NCBI GenBank assembly: GCA_947311845.1
Contig: CAMZMU010000040.1
Span: 56,066,330-56,130,329 of the forward strand
Direction of reading: 5' to 3'
Length of the DNA stretch: 64,000 nt
Source: Poa pratensis
Taxonomy: Eukaryota; Streptophyta; Magnoliopsida; Poales; Poaceae
Within the stretch, counting starts at the first letter, position 1. The number at the start of each line of letters is the position of its first letter. Positions 35,241 to 46,816 of the stretch are shown in pieces. A program made the position numbers and the translations under genes. Below the pieces are notes generated by a model. That model was not told the origin of the DNA. It saw only the letters and a list, made by a program, of their open reading frames with translations, and made no database searches.

Positions 35241-35372
35241 TGGCATAAATAGTAAACGTTTATTTTTGTTTGTGTTAATGTTGATATATCTGTCATATTT
35301 AACTCTGGCATAAATAGTAAACGTTTATTTTTGTTTGTGTTAATGTTGATATATTTGTCATATTTAACTCTG
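35241..35372 (-). repeat. Helitron 3 tandem pair B (about 67 bp units)
   Basis: GGCATAAATAGTAAACGTTT through GTCATATTTAACTCTG is present twice back to back, differing by about one base. The high identity indicates a recent duplication. Confidence 0.88.
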
Positions 35373-35550
35373 TCACGCCGCACTTAGTGGTGACAAAATG
35401 ATTTATTTGAGTGTATGTTTATTGTTACTGGAAAGGGATGGAAGTGCAAATTTTGTATATTAGAACTGATCAAATATGCTCGTTTTTTTTTCATAAATTT
35501 GTAATTGAACTTTATAGTTGGAGAAAATATTTTGTATTAGCATCTATTAA

Positions 35551-36235
35551 ATTTAGTCAATAATTAGAGGAAATGAATTTGTATTTGCTCCAAAAATCCA
35601 TCTGATCAAGCATTTTTTAATTTAACTACACAATTAGAGAGAATCTAGTCATATTACCTCTAATATATTAACTAAATTGAAATGGTAAAAAATGTTTTTC
35701 ATTTTGCCATAAATAGTTTATTTAACTTCATAATCAGAGGAAATACATTATGATTATATTAAAATATTCACTAATTTGAACATTTATTAAATTTAACTGC
35801 ATATTTGGAGAGAGGTTAGTTATATTATTTCTAAATGTGAACCATCTTCGAATGATAGAATATGTTTGTATTTTGCCTTAAGTATGTATTAAATTAAGTC
35901 CATAATTAGAGGAAATGAATTTGTATTTGCTCCAAACATCCATCTAATCAAGATTTTTTAAATTTAAGTACACAATTAGAGAGAATTTAGTTATATTATT
36001 TCGAATATGTTAACTAAAGTGAAATGATAAAATATGTTTTCCATTTTGACATAAATATTTTATTTAACTTCATAATTAGAGGAAATACATTATGGTTCTA
36101 TCCAAATATTCACCAATTTGAGCATTTATTAAATCTAATTGCATATTTGGAGAGAGTTTAGTTATAATATCTCTAAATGTGAACCATTTTGAAATGATAT
36201 AATAGGTTCGTATTTTGCCTTAAATAGTTAATTAA
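35551..36235 (-). repeat. Helitron 3 tandem pair C (about 337 bp units)
   Basis: A unit starting near AATTAGAGGAAATGAATTTG (35551) recurs at about 35888 with the same order of internal strings (CAATTAGAGAGAAT, CATATTTGGAGAGAG, TTCGTATTTTGCCTTAA-like). Divergence is moderate. Two shorter duplications follow at about 36285-36560, and a diffuse pair lies in 37000-37900. Confidence 0.75.
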
Positions 36236-39209
36236 GCTACATAGTTAGAGGAAATACAGTGTATAAGTATTTTTCCTTTTTTTTGAATTCAACTCCATTT
36301 AATCAGAGGAAGTGTATTTGGATTTTCTGTAAATTTTTACCGATTTAAAAATGTTCAGAAAATGTTTGTATTACGATATAAATAATTGTAATTTATTTTT
36401 CTGATCATTTTGGTATAATTTTTCATATTTTAAGTATTTTTTTTGAATTCAACTCCATTTAATCAGAGGAAGCATTTGGATTTTCTCTAAATATTTACCG
36501 ATTTAAAAATGTCGAAATATGTTTGTATTATGCTATAAATAATTAGAATTTATTTTTCTCATCATTTTGATATATTGTTCACATTTTTATGGTAGATAGT
36601 TTTTAAACTACTGATTGTGTAGTATTATTTATTTTCTGCAAATTGTTTAAGTGAACTGGGCCCACATATCAGGGTTTCAGCAATTTTTTTTTTGTGTAAA
36701 AGAATAAGTCGCTGACTAACTGGGACCACAAACATGTCGAGGTGATGTAAGCAGTGGACTTGGTGGCGACAGCGAGCTCGGTGGCGATGGCAAGCTTGCC
36801 GGCGTCGATCCAGTGCGAAGTAGGACACGCAGCTGGGAGCGTTGGAGGCGCATGGACGCGCTCTACCCGAAAGAAGTGGCGCCGCTGCTATTTGGTTGCT
36901 GGAGCGTCGCCGGCGGTGAGATTGAAATCGGCGCGACGACACGCTGCGCCCTTCGTGATAAATTTAATGTTTTGTATGTTTTTAATTCAAACATATTGTT
37001 TTTTAGACATTTTTAAAAAAAAAATCTTAAGTTCAAAAATTTGTTAAACTTTGAAATATGTACAACGGTTTTTTTTGTTGTATGTTTTTATGTGGGAGTG
37101 CTGAGAATTTGTTAATTTCAGGAAATTTTGATATATTATATTTGTATTTTCCTGATTAGTGGATTAGAAGTTATGAATTTGTTGAACGAAAATGGATATT
37201 TATTACTTTGTGTGGAAAGTTTGAAAGTATCTTAAATTTAAAAATTTCTTAAGTTGTGAAATGTGTGCAATGGTTTTTTGGTTGTAATTTTTTTACGTGA
37301 AAATTTTGAAAAGTTGTTAAATTTAGGAAATTTTGATACATTGTTTTGCATTGTTTTGTGTGTAGTAAATTTATGATGCAATTTTATTACATGGAAAAGT
37401 TAAAAATTTGTTAATTGTATTTTTTTGATATATTATTTGCATTTTCTAGATTTATGGAGTAAGTAAAAAAGGAAACTTGTTAGTTAATGTGGAAAGTTTA
37501 AAAATATTTTAAGTTTAAAATTTTGTTAAATTTTTGTAATATGTACAACGGATTTTTGTTGCATTCATTTTTTTGTTTGTTACGGGTGAATGATGAAAAT
37601 TTGTTAATTTCGGAAAATTTCGATACATTATATTTGTATTTTCCTGATTAGTGGTTTTGAAGTTATGAATTTGTTGAACAAAAAATAGTTTGAAAGTATC
37701 TTAAATTTTAAAAAAAAAGTTGTAAAATGTGCGCAATGGTTTTCTTGTTGTATTTTTTTTATGTGGAAAGTTTTAGAATTTGCTAAATTCAGGAAATTTT
37801 GATATATTGTTTTGCATTATTTTGTGTGTAATGTATTTGTGATGCAATTTTATTTGTGTAAAGAATTTAAAATTTTGTTAAATGTATTTTTTTTTAATAT
37901 TTTTTGCATTTTCTTGAATAACGGATTTAGCAAAATGGATATTTCTCAGTCAATGTGAAAGTTACATAAGTTCTTCTTATTAATCGGGAATTGCAGATTG
38001 ATTAATCATGCATGTACATGCAATATTTGTAAAGTCTTCATTTTTCTGCATTTTTTGATATATTGTTTGTATTTTTTGAATTACAGATTAGAAGATATGA
38101 ATTTTTCAAAGTTTAACAATTTTTTGTGTATTTATTAATTATCTGTCAGTTCGGTCCCACATGTCAGGATTCTATTAAATATGGAAAATGGTTTAGGGGG
38201 AAAAAATCTGACAGTGGGCCCGCGTCAACGTCGACACTGCGTCGCTCGTCGGCGGCGGGCGCCGCGGCCGAGCTCGCGCTCAAGCAGGGACGGACGCGCG
38301 CAGGGCTGGGACCGTGTGGATCCGCGCGAGGGCGACGCGGGGAGTCGAATGGGCGGCGCGTCGAACCGTATGGTCGCCGGAGCCGCCGGTGGCAGCCAAA
38401 TCCTCGGCGGCGACCTGCAGCCACGGCGGCGCCGATTCCGGAGCGCATCGACTGTCCCAGCAAGCGAGGTTGCGCGATGATGGAGAGGAAAGTACGGCGG
38501 AGAGCTCCGTATGCGCAGATTCGCCGGAGGAGGAGCGTAGCGGCGGCGATGCGCGTCGGCGTCTGCAGCGGCGACGGGTTCGCGTGGGAGGAAGAAGGAG
38601 AGGGAGGGGAGGCTGTGCGTGCATTTTCCAAAGGGGTCCCTGGGTTTCGTAGAATTTGCAAACAGGTTCTTCGTACGTAGAGGATGCGGAAGGAGGAGCA
38701 ATTCCCAGAAAGTGCAGGTTCTTTTTCGTAAAAATGCCGCGGTGAATGTCGCGGGGGCCGTTCGATCGGGAAGCGACGGTGAGGATCGAAGAACTGTTCA
38801 ACACTGTAGCTGTGAACAGTGTTATACAGTGACTCGAGCGCGGAGAGGCCGCGATTTCGGCCAGCTTTTATATAGTTAGTAATTCCGCAGCAACCCAACC
38901 AATGGTTGCACCTTTGGCAACAGGATATAGCTTGCTATAACTTCGTAGAGGCGTAGAGCTACATGTTTTCAAGTTTGCACTAATTCTTTGCTCTGTTTGG
39001 TGCAGCTCTGACTGAACCCATTGATATGCAAGTCAAATCGAAAAAATAACTCTTTACTCTAGTTTGTCCAAATTAGTTTAATCCGCACCTGAAACTGAAG
39101 ATAGAATTATTTTTCGGCAGATACAGCGAATGGATCCACATGTGCGAGCGCGTCAACACTGTCGAAGATGACGATGCTGCATCAGCATGTCCCGTTGCAA
39201 AGAAACTCC

Positions 39210-39345
39210 TATGAACACACATTTATTACAGTGAAACTAACCCTACTTGCGAAGATGCGTAGGTTTTATTTACTGCCACCGTCAGCCATGTTTGTAGTTG
39301 CATTGTATGAACACACATTTATTACAGTGAAACTACCCCTACTTG
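39210..39345 (+). repeat. 40-bp direct repeat pair
   Basis: TATGAACACACATTTATTAC...CCCTACTTG occurs at 39210-39249 and 39306-39345, differing by about one base. It lies downstream of COQ3. Confidence 0.85.
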
Positions 39346-39424
39346 TTAACTTCTCATGAAGTTCTGAATGAAAACAAGACTACGTGCTTCTTGATGCCGG
39401 GGATCACAAAAGGGAGGACAGCAT

Positions 39425-39483
39425 CTTGTTTGCTGCTACATATTTTAGCAGGGATCGCAATCAAGTATGTAGCAGCAAACAAG
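39425..39483. repeat. perfect 18-bp stem hairpin downstream of COQ3
   Basis: CTTGTTTGCTGCTACATA (39425-39442) and its exact reverse complement (39466-39483) are separated by 23 bases. It sits about 150 bp past the COQ3 stop on its transcript strand, so it probably lies within or just after the 3' UTR. Confidence 0.85.
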
Positions 39484-39487
39484 AACG

Positions 39488-39617
39488 CATAAGTTTTGCT
39501 TCCACGAAAATGTTCCAGCGGTGCACCAACAATCCGTTCTCTCCAGAATATTAACTGGCATAAGTTTTGCTTCCACGAAAATGTTCCAGCGGTGCACGAA
39601 CAATCTGTTCTCTCCAA
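39488..39617 (-). repeat. 71-bp tandem duplication in COQ3 3' region
   Basis: CATAAGTTTTGCTTCCACGA...GGTGCAC plus the following CAACAATCcGTTCTCTCCA occurs at 39488 and again at 39559, nearly identical. It begins 18 bp downstream of the COQ3 stop codon and would be in the 3' UTR. Confidence 0.88.
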
Positions 39618-39634
39618 CCACAATGCTGATCTTG

Positions 39635-42600
39635 CTACTGTGGCATCGCTGGTGGTGTTTCACTTTTCTTGACGCCATAAGCAATGTAATTTATACTAAT
39701 ATCATCAGACACGGACCACTCTCGAGTCAACGGATTATAGACAAAACCTGCTATTTCTTGTACCTGGAGACAACATGCCAAGCTATAAGTTACATAAACT
39801 GGCAGCAAAATCATCTTGACCCAGTGATTAGTAGCTTACGGAGATGGAGGCTCTTTGCAGTGCTAGGACTAGCTCCTCGGGGGTGACTAGCTTGGACCAC
39901 TCATGTGTGCCTATAGGAAGCTGTAAAGTAAAACTTATGTTAGAATTGTGCAGATGAGCATAATAGCATACGACAGTTTCGTCGTGGGATCTGAATCGTT
40001 ACTGAATTATAGGTTTACAACCCAATAAGTGCAGCTAACTAGCTATACTGATCAATATACCATATACCCATATGCATTTATTTATCTCCCACCTGTGCAA
40101 CCTGGCATAGCCATGAAATCAAGATAACACCACACCATGCTTAACCAAGAGTTCTTTTGAGATGAGCTTCCGGAAAAGAAGATGCACCTTGTTAATATGA
40201 GTATTCTATCAATCCTATTAAGCCCTGGGCGTCACATTCCAATTTTGTACCTGATGAATTCAACGCCCAATTTCTTTTTACTAATCTTAAGTGCCTGATA
40301 AATTCAATTATCAATTTTGTTATGGCTCGAGATTACTCATGACATAAGCAATGGTGCTAACACTTACAATCTCAAGAGTCATGATTTTACTAAGCTAGCC
40401 CCCCGTTAAATGGCATATTTCTCCAACATAATACACCACCGACAAAGTGAATCAATATTTCTGTAGGAAACAAAACAAAAAATGTAAGATGGACAAATGG
40501 ACTAACCCATCTGAGAATATACTCAGCACCAACGATGGCAGCTGCATATGCTCTCATAGACCGATTGATTGTAGAAATCACAGTGGCACCATTGGGAGCT
40601 GTCAAAGCCGATAGGGATTTGCAGAACTCCAGAGGATTAGCAACGTGCTCAATCACCTGCAAGTATATTACCATAATTGATATTTTCTGATCCAGCACAT
40701 TAATTTTAGTTAAGAAAACTATAGATGCAACAGACTAAAATCTGTGGTGACTGGTGACTGGTTGGAACATAGAACTTAATCATCATATTCACAGAGAGCT
40801 TATATAGTGTTTTACGGTATTCTGTTATAGATGGCGCCATAAGTTCTCGAGATATTTCTCACTTCATGACTCTTCTTTGTTGAACATATGACTAGAGCTT
40901 ATACATGACTTGACTACACACAGAGACAGAATAGATTAATGCACGTCTCGTAGATGGATTCAATGGATTTTGTGGGTGGCTCTTCTCTTTATATAGATGC
41001 CACTAATAAATAAATATAATCCTAACTAATGCCCTGATTTGAGTGGCAAGAGTCACCTCACTCTCCTAACACACGACTCTTAACATAAGCTATATGCAAT
41101 ACAAATACATAATGCTCAGAGCAATTTTCAATACCATTCAAGGGTAAAAGAGGCTCCCACATCAACAATTGCCAAAATATCTCTCAGGATAGATGCTATG
41201 ATAAATAAGCTACGGAGGCACTCTATTCTTGATTAAACACCTTCTTTTGGGGACAGCATGGGTGTAATACGGATGAAAAAATGTCCATTACCTCGAGAGA
41301 AATTACGGCATCAAATTGCTTATTCTCTTTTACCAAATCCTCTGCACATGAACAATAAATACATAAGTTTTGCTGTGGTCAGCCATATGAAATAGCAGGA
41401 ATAACTCACTTATATATGTAAATTTAACCTCGTTTGTCTACGATGCTGATGTAACTTCACAGTCCAGTTAATTATTTAGAACAAAATAACTTTAATCAAG
41501 ACAGCAATTCTTTTAACTACATAGTGAAGCAACATAACTAAACTGCCAGCTCAAATATGCCCTGAAAGTGATTACCAGCTGTTGTGCAGCAATACTCAAT
41601 GGAAGCAGTTGTTGGATCAGATGCCTGCAAAGGCAAGAACCAAAACCGTTGGTTAAAAATATAATAAATTCATTATGGTTCTGGAAATTCCTGTATTCCA
41701 AAATCATGAAGGATTGATGCACTTGTGGGGCATTTAATGTCTACATGAGTACAGGGCTAAAGGTCCATAAAAAGAACAAGGAATCATTAGTGCTGATAAG
41801 CTTAATATTTATGCATACTGATCATGTTCTATGTCATCAGGCAAGTTATGAATTGACTATGTATTAGCATTATATGTTTCGTAGGTGTCGGCAGTAAGCC
41901 AATAAACAAACTTAGCAGTATAAGATTCTTGTCTAAATTTAAGTAATAATGTTCATGAAGATAAGTCATACATACGGCATGAATATGTGCAATCTTTATA
42001 TTCTTGTCAACAGCATCAATCCCAGTAACTGTAGCTCCCATTCGAGCAAGAGGCTGTCATCCAAAACCAGTCACACATTAAAGAAAACAGATGTCAAGTC
42101 CCGATTGCATTATAACACCACAAAGACGTCATCTAAGATAAAAACTGACGATTCGAACCAACTAGTTATTGCATGTCTGGACTATACAAAGGCACTAACT
42201 CCACATCAATAAGCTTGACTCGATTATGGGCAAGGGAACACAGTTAAGAGCTTGGATAGTTCGAGACATTTTGTAGAGAACATAAGCCAATATACCAAAA
42301 GATGGTTATAGATGTGAACACAAATTTAAATGGTGTTCAATGTGGGTACGCTGTACAGTGTGATACCTGTTATAAAAAAGAATATGATAAGAAGCTAATT
42401 ACTACATGACTATCCATTTCTATACAAGTGAACATGACATAATTCTCCCTTTCAAACAGATCTGAGACCCTCAGAATATATTTACTATTTAGTACGTTCG
42501 ACGCCAGCATATTGTAGTTTCTTAAAATGATAGGTTGATAAATCTTGATACCTCTGAGAGAATGCCACCCCCACATCCAACATCAATAACGTTAAGACCT

Positions 42601-43883
42601 TCAAGTGGCTTAGCTGAATATGGATCCCTCCTGGAAGAATTAACTTTAGAAAAAATAAGAGCAAACGTGGATCCTTTAGGGTGCACTTAGGCCAAATATA
42701 GCAAAAGTTAGCTATATTGATCAAGAGAACTGAAGATTGGTAGAATTATCAGAATACGGAATAAGGAATGGTACAATTAGTAGTCCAATAGCTCTCTCTC
42801 CTCTTCAGGGAAACGGAAAAACAACAGAAATGCTTGATAGAAAAGAAAATGCAGGATCCGTTAAATGTACCTGAAATGTCTACAGAGTGTGGAGCGGATA
42901 AAAGATAGCCGAGTTGGATTCATCAAATGCAATGGTTTGAATGGACCTTGAGAATCCCACCTAATTGAATACAGAAAAAGTGTCAACACCAGCAAGCAAT
43001 CGTATGCAACGTAAAAACTGATTGTGCCCTTTGTTTTGAGCATCTTAAAACATACAAACTACTACGCAGTGTTGCACGGTAGCCCATACACTGCATAGAG
43101 CATCGGATGCACCAGAAGACTTCTATACAGAACAGGGGGTATATGATACAAATACCTCAATATCCACATTTGGTTTTGAAACCATTTTTCATCAATGAAA
43201 AAATAACTAAGTACGCATTCTTGCAGAGTAGCCCATACATTAAAGTACTTTTTGCGCACTTCCCTGAACATATCTAAAGGTGTGTTAATATATGATAGAG
43301 AAATGCATGCCCAATTCACTGGAATGTGTCGACAAACTACACTAGCTATTGCAGCCTATCCCAAGCAACTCATGGCTCCGTAAGAAATGGTATCTGTTTT
43401 GGGGGTCGGCTATGCCAACAGATCCCCTATTGCCTACTGTTTATCACTATGACCTGCGGTAGACCACCTACTTCCTAAAGAGAGAACATTGCTCTTCGAA
43501 TCCAAAAATGAGCACAGAGAATTCGCATATATTGAGGTACACTCTGTTCCAAAAAAATTAACCGAGCATTTGCAGCAAAAGGGAAGCGGTCAGGCCCAGG
43601 AAGGAGGAGAGGGATCTCACCAGGTCTCGGCGATGGCCGCGAATTTGGCCACCTCAGAGGGGTTCAGCGACGATGCGGGGGATCCTCCACCCCCGTGCCG
43701 CGGCGGGCCTTGAGGCGGGGACGGGGGAGGCGGCGGGGCCGAGGCGGACGCGGAGACGGAAGCGCAGCGGCTCCATTGGGCGTGGGGAGACGGGACGCCA
43801 GGGCCCGAATGGCGCGCGCCGCGGAGGGGAGAGGTGGACGAGGCGAGGGCTTGGCGGAGCGACGGAGCGAGGCGGCGGAGCAT
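39635..43883 (-). CDS. COQ3: ubiquinone biosynthesis O-methyltransferase, mitochondrial (COQ3)
   Basis: Nine exons on the minus strand, all with GT-AG sites and consistent phase: 43883-43621, 42960-42871, 42630-42552, 42053-41976, 41624-41576, 41341-41292, 40656-40507, 39920-39840 and 39763-39635 (stop TAG). Product 322 aa. The Arg/Ser/Ala-rich start (MLRRLAPSLRQALASS) fits a mitochondrial presequence. The class I SAM-binding motif VIDVGCGGG is at about residues 132-140; GATVTGIDAVDKNIKIA (acidic loop), FDAVISLEVIEHV and PNGATVISTINRS follow. COQ3 methylates hydroxyl groups of the polyprenyl ring at two steps of ubiquinone synthesis, at the matrix face of the inner membrane. The length and C-terminal block (DDISINYIAYGVKK) are those of plant COQ3. 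No lesion seen. A mitochondrial nad4 fragment lies 170 bp upstream of the ATG. Confidence 0.96.
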
Positions 43884-44053
43884 CGTTTGCTTTGCTCGCT
43901 CCGGTCAGGGGTTGCGGACGGAGTCGGGGGCGACACGGTGGTCAAGAAACTGTCACTCTCGCCTGCTTGCCTGGACAGGGCGAGATCGGGAACGTAAGAT
44001 TTATGATGGCCGGTGCGGATTGAAGTTTGAAACAATCGTGCAATGTGCCGTGC

Positions 44054-44314
44054 TCCAACAAGAAAAGGTAGAAATATGGAAACTTCTCTGCCATTTAGAT
44101 CGGAGAATTTATAGAGGAAATCGGGTTTTAAATTTCCAGAAACCACACGATTATATAGCCAAAGGGAATACGCCGCGCCTAAAATCATCCCAAGCGCAGC
44201 TAATGTGACTACTAAGCTATTTCTTTGGAAAGCTCCTACTAAGATTAGAAATTCCCCGATAAAGCTGCTAGTGCCGGGTAAACTCATATTGGCTAAAGTG
44301 AAAAAGAAGCAAAA
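44054..44314 (-). pseudogene. nad4: NUMT: nuclear copy of part of mitochondrial nad4
   Basis: The minus strand encodes FFFTLANMSLPGTSSFIGEF and continues through LILVGAFQRNSLV, LGMILGAAYSLWLYNRVVSG and DFLYKFSDLNGREV to FLPFLVG. This is the conserved C-terminal part of NADH dehydrogenase subunit 4 (complex I). The homology stops abruptly at FLPFLVG, which I believe is near the end of nad4 exon 3. It is nuclear because it is fused to nuclear sequence on both sides, 170 bp upstream of the COQ3 start. The frame is still open with few changes, so the transfer looks young. Confidence 0.92.
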
Positions 44315-45221
44315 GGTAGAAAAACAGCTGTCCCGTTGCAAGCCTAAAACTGGAATGCGGATCTATTTATCTGGAATTCCTATCTTCTGAAATAAAGAGT
44401 TGCCTATCTTCAGAAATGCTGGTATAGTTGACTTGCTTCTGTTCTCGCACCGGTGTCAAGCAGTGCCAGATGATGAGAAAATAGCGGCGCATCCTTCTTT
44501 TGAAAAGTGACCAAACGGGACTTTTAAGCATAGTATCAGATGCCTTATTTTTTTTAGTTAGGAAGCTATTCTAGCACATAAGTCCGGGATGATCTGAGGT
44601 CGCTGGTCTCACATGGAAGAGATACGAACCTCCGCTGGATAAACACCTCTTCTGGTATCGGCTTCTTTTGTTCTCCTCGTTTCATGACTTCGGGTATGCC
44701 CTCGACTGTTCGTACCTCGAGATCGGAAACCAGAGCAAATGCCTGTTTTGCGGCCTAGACGGCGTGGTAGCTTTTTTGGTTGTTCATCGGTTTTGGGAAA
44801 CAGCACTGGAAATGGGTGACTGCTCGGTATCGTGTTGTCTTTTCTTCTAGAAAGGAACTCATACTGATGATCGCTACGCCCATACTCGCTTTTACCCTCA
44901 AAATAATGAGAGTCCACATTCCTTTAAGAATAAAAGTAAAGCATGCAATATTAGAACTGCTAAAAACGTTTCAAAAACGAACCCCTTCCTCTAGAACAAC
45001 GTTGAATCGAATCACCAAAATAACCCTCTCTATCCCCCTCCTTGGCACGAACACTTGTTTCCAGCCACCTATGGCCTTCCTCACAGCTCAAAACATGAGA
45101 ATATTAGACCTAATCCTGCACCTCCACCACCACTCTCCTTTTAACCCTTTTGCTAACTCTCGGTTAGCCGATATTTAAGTTAGCTCTCGGCCGACCGCAC
45201 CAAAGAAAATGAGGAATGAGA
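44315..45221. other. possible further mitochondrial DNA, then unassigned
   Basis: About 44560-44900 has the even-GC, non-nuclear look of plant mitochondrial spacer/intron DNA and adjoins the nad4 NUMT, so the NUMT may extend this far; I cannot name the source. 44900-45221 is unassigned. Confidence 0.35.
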
Positions 45222-45519
45222 ACCTGCTTGTGGTAGTTGGATGGTTAGGAGGGTGGTTGTACCTTCAGCCCAGCAGAGTTCAAATCCCAGATTAGACATT
45301 AGTGTTTTTCATTTAAGCGGAATATTCTTCAGTAGGAGGCGACGTTCCCGTCGACAGCGAGGCGCATGTGGTGACTTCGTCAATCTCAAGACCCGACCGC
45401 CGGCTCAGTCTCTCGGAGGTGCTCATAGAGGTAGGGTGTGCGTGTGTGCGTTCATATGGGTGAGTGTGTGTACGTATATATGAGCGTTTGCGTTGTACTG
45501 TGTTTCACAAAAAAAAAAA
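45222..45519 (+). mobile_element. Au-type SINE
   Basis: Contains a tRNA-like B box (GTTCAAATCCC, about 45289), then the diagnostic Au body: CAGTAGGAGGCGACGTTCCC, GACTTCGTCAATCTCAAG, GGCTCAGTCTCTCGGAGGTG, CTCATAGAGGTAGGGTGTGC and TGAGCGTTTGCGTTGTACTG, ending in an A-run. The Au SINE is widespread in grasses and was first found in Aegilops. No clear target duplication; the 5' edge is approximate. Confidence 0.93.
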
Positions 45520-46816
45520 GAGGAGCTCTTCAGTGACGGTGACGGTGACGGCGAGGAATGGAGCAAGCCATAGCTGAAGACGACACAGTTGGCACAGGAG
45601 ACAAGTAAAAATAACTTAGATGGGAGCGTCGGTCGGCGCCGGAGAAGAGACGACCTCTCGTCGGATTAAGAGGGGTGGCTGGGGTAGAGCTAGACCGTCG
45701 GAGGAGGAGCTTGGGGCAGGTCGACGAGGCGTCGTGGAGCATGTTGTTTCCCCTGCCTTGGAGTAGGTATCTCTTCATCCTCTCTAGGGGAGCCTTGTTC
45801 TGGCGTAGAACCTCGACGACGTCTCCTGCTTCGGTGGTGGCAAGAGAATCGGCGAATGGTTGTGGATCTTGAACTTGTAGATGAGGATGAATCTCATCAG
45901 CGTCCTCGAGATGCTAGGTCACTCACCCACTCGTCGGTCGAAGGGCGTCTTCTCCGAAGCTACGCTGCCCAGTGTGGTGGTCGAAGGGTAGTCTTCACAG
46001 GCGAGTTTTTCTTTTGGTTGAAGGGTGACCCATCTTCTACCCGGCCATAGCCAGATGGGAGGTAGCACATCTTCCTCCCGAAATCTCGGCAAGGTGCCAT
46101 GGAAGCTTCGTCGTCCCAAGTGACGTAGTCCCCAGGCGACCACGGTGTTGTGCTCATCTAGGAGATCATTAGGACCCAATTGCAATTACCATCAACACAC
46201 TGAGGTCATCTTTGCAAAATTCAGGGACCAGCTTGTAGTTTCCTATTTCTTTTGGGTCTTGTTGTAAGTTGCCTTGTACTACTGCTAAATAAAGCTTCGG
46301 GGTCCTTGGAGACCCTCCGCCTGTTAAAAAAGTAGGAAGAATGAAAAGGCAGTAAACTTGTTTTAAACCATGTAAACTCATCAGCATCGAAAAATATAAA
46401 TTCACCATTTAACTAAGATGCACCTCCATGGAACCTTTAGAAACCATAGAACACTTTAACTAACTACCCGCGTTTCTTGCCCTACTGCAACCAAGGAAAT
46501 TTAGGCATATGCTGACAGGTGTACTAGAGTATTATGGTACATGGTGCTTCCGATGCTCATCTTTATTTTTCTATACACAAATCTATCTATCACCTCACAA
46601 ATTTGTTGTCTAGGGGCACAAAACAACTTACTCACCATGGTCTTCAGAAACAAAAAAAACGTCAAAGCATTACAACATAAGTTTTTTACTGACTAGCGAA
46701 AAATCCATCCATTTGAGTGATCAACAAGTCCGGTTTCATGCGGTTCAGCTCAACAGGAGACCTCTTTCAAGACGCCCTGCCTGACCTAGAAGTCATGTGC
46801 TTGCTCTTGTGGTTAC
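45520..46816. other. spacer; possible LINE-like 3' end near 46200-46335
   Basis: No gene recognised. About 46250-46335 reads CTTGTACTACTGCTAAATAA...CCTCCGCCTGTTAAAAAAG, resembling a grass LINE 3' terminus with a short A tail. The GC-rich part 45530-46160 could be its body, but I find no RT motif. The stretch before 46817 is the 3' side of the B-box gene. Confidence 0.35.

Larger units (their letters stand above)
34251..38882 (-). mobile_element. non-autonomous Helitron 3 (4632 bp)
   Basis: Read on the minus strand it begins TTACTAACTATATAAAAG (38882 downward) and ends ...AAATTCAACTAG at 34251, with host A|T at the junctions. The 3' hairpin has 9-bp arms (GGCGTGGCG / CGCCACGCC, 34263-34283, 3-base loop), 8 bases before CTAG. 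As in Helitron 1, the 5' part is GC-rich (38200-38870) and the rest strongly AT-rich. The interior is dominated by tandem repeats, and no Rep/helicase is seen. Large open frames around 38160-38900 occur on both strands in GC-rich DNA and look spurious or captured. Confidence 0.88.
38883..39634. other. COQ3 downstream region with local duplications
   Basis: Contains two short duplications and a hairpin, listed separately. A possible exon-like string (EWIHMCERVNTVEDDDAA, plus strand near 39130) has no family match I recognise. This should include the COQ3 3' UTR. Confidence 0.4.

Noticed and set aside
38160..38900. Long open frames on both strands (up to about 244 codons) in the GC-rich end of Helitron 3
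   Set aside because: All frames are open because the DNA is GC-rich; no motif, splice signal or codon preference favours any one. They lie wholly within the Helitron.
43664..44341. A 225-codon minus-strand protein fusing nad4-like sequence to a novel tail
   Set aside because: The tail is COQ3 promoter and exon 1 read in the wrong frame; only the nad4 part is meaningful, as a NUMT.
45222..45300. A tRNA gene suggested by the B-box string GTTCAAATCCC
   Set aside because: It is the tRNA-derived head of the Au SINE; no cloverleaf with paired acceptor arms.
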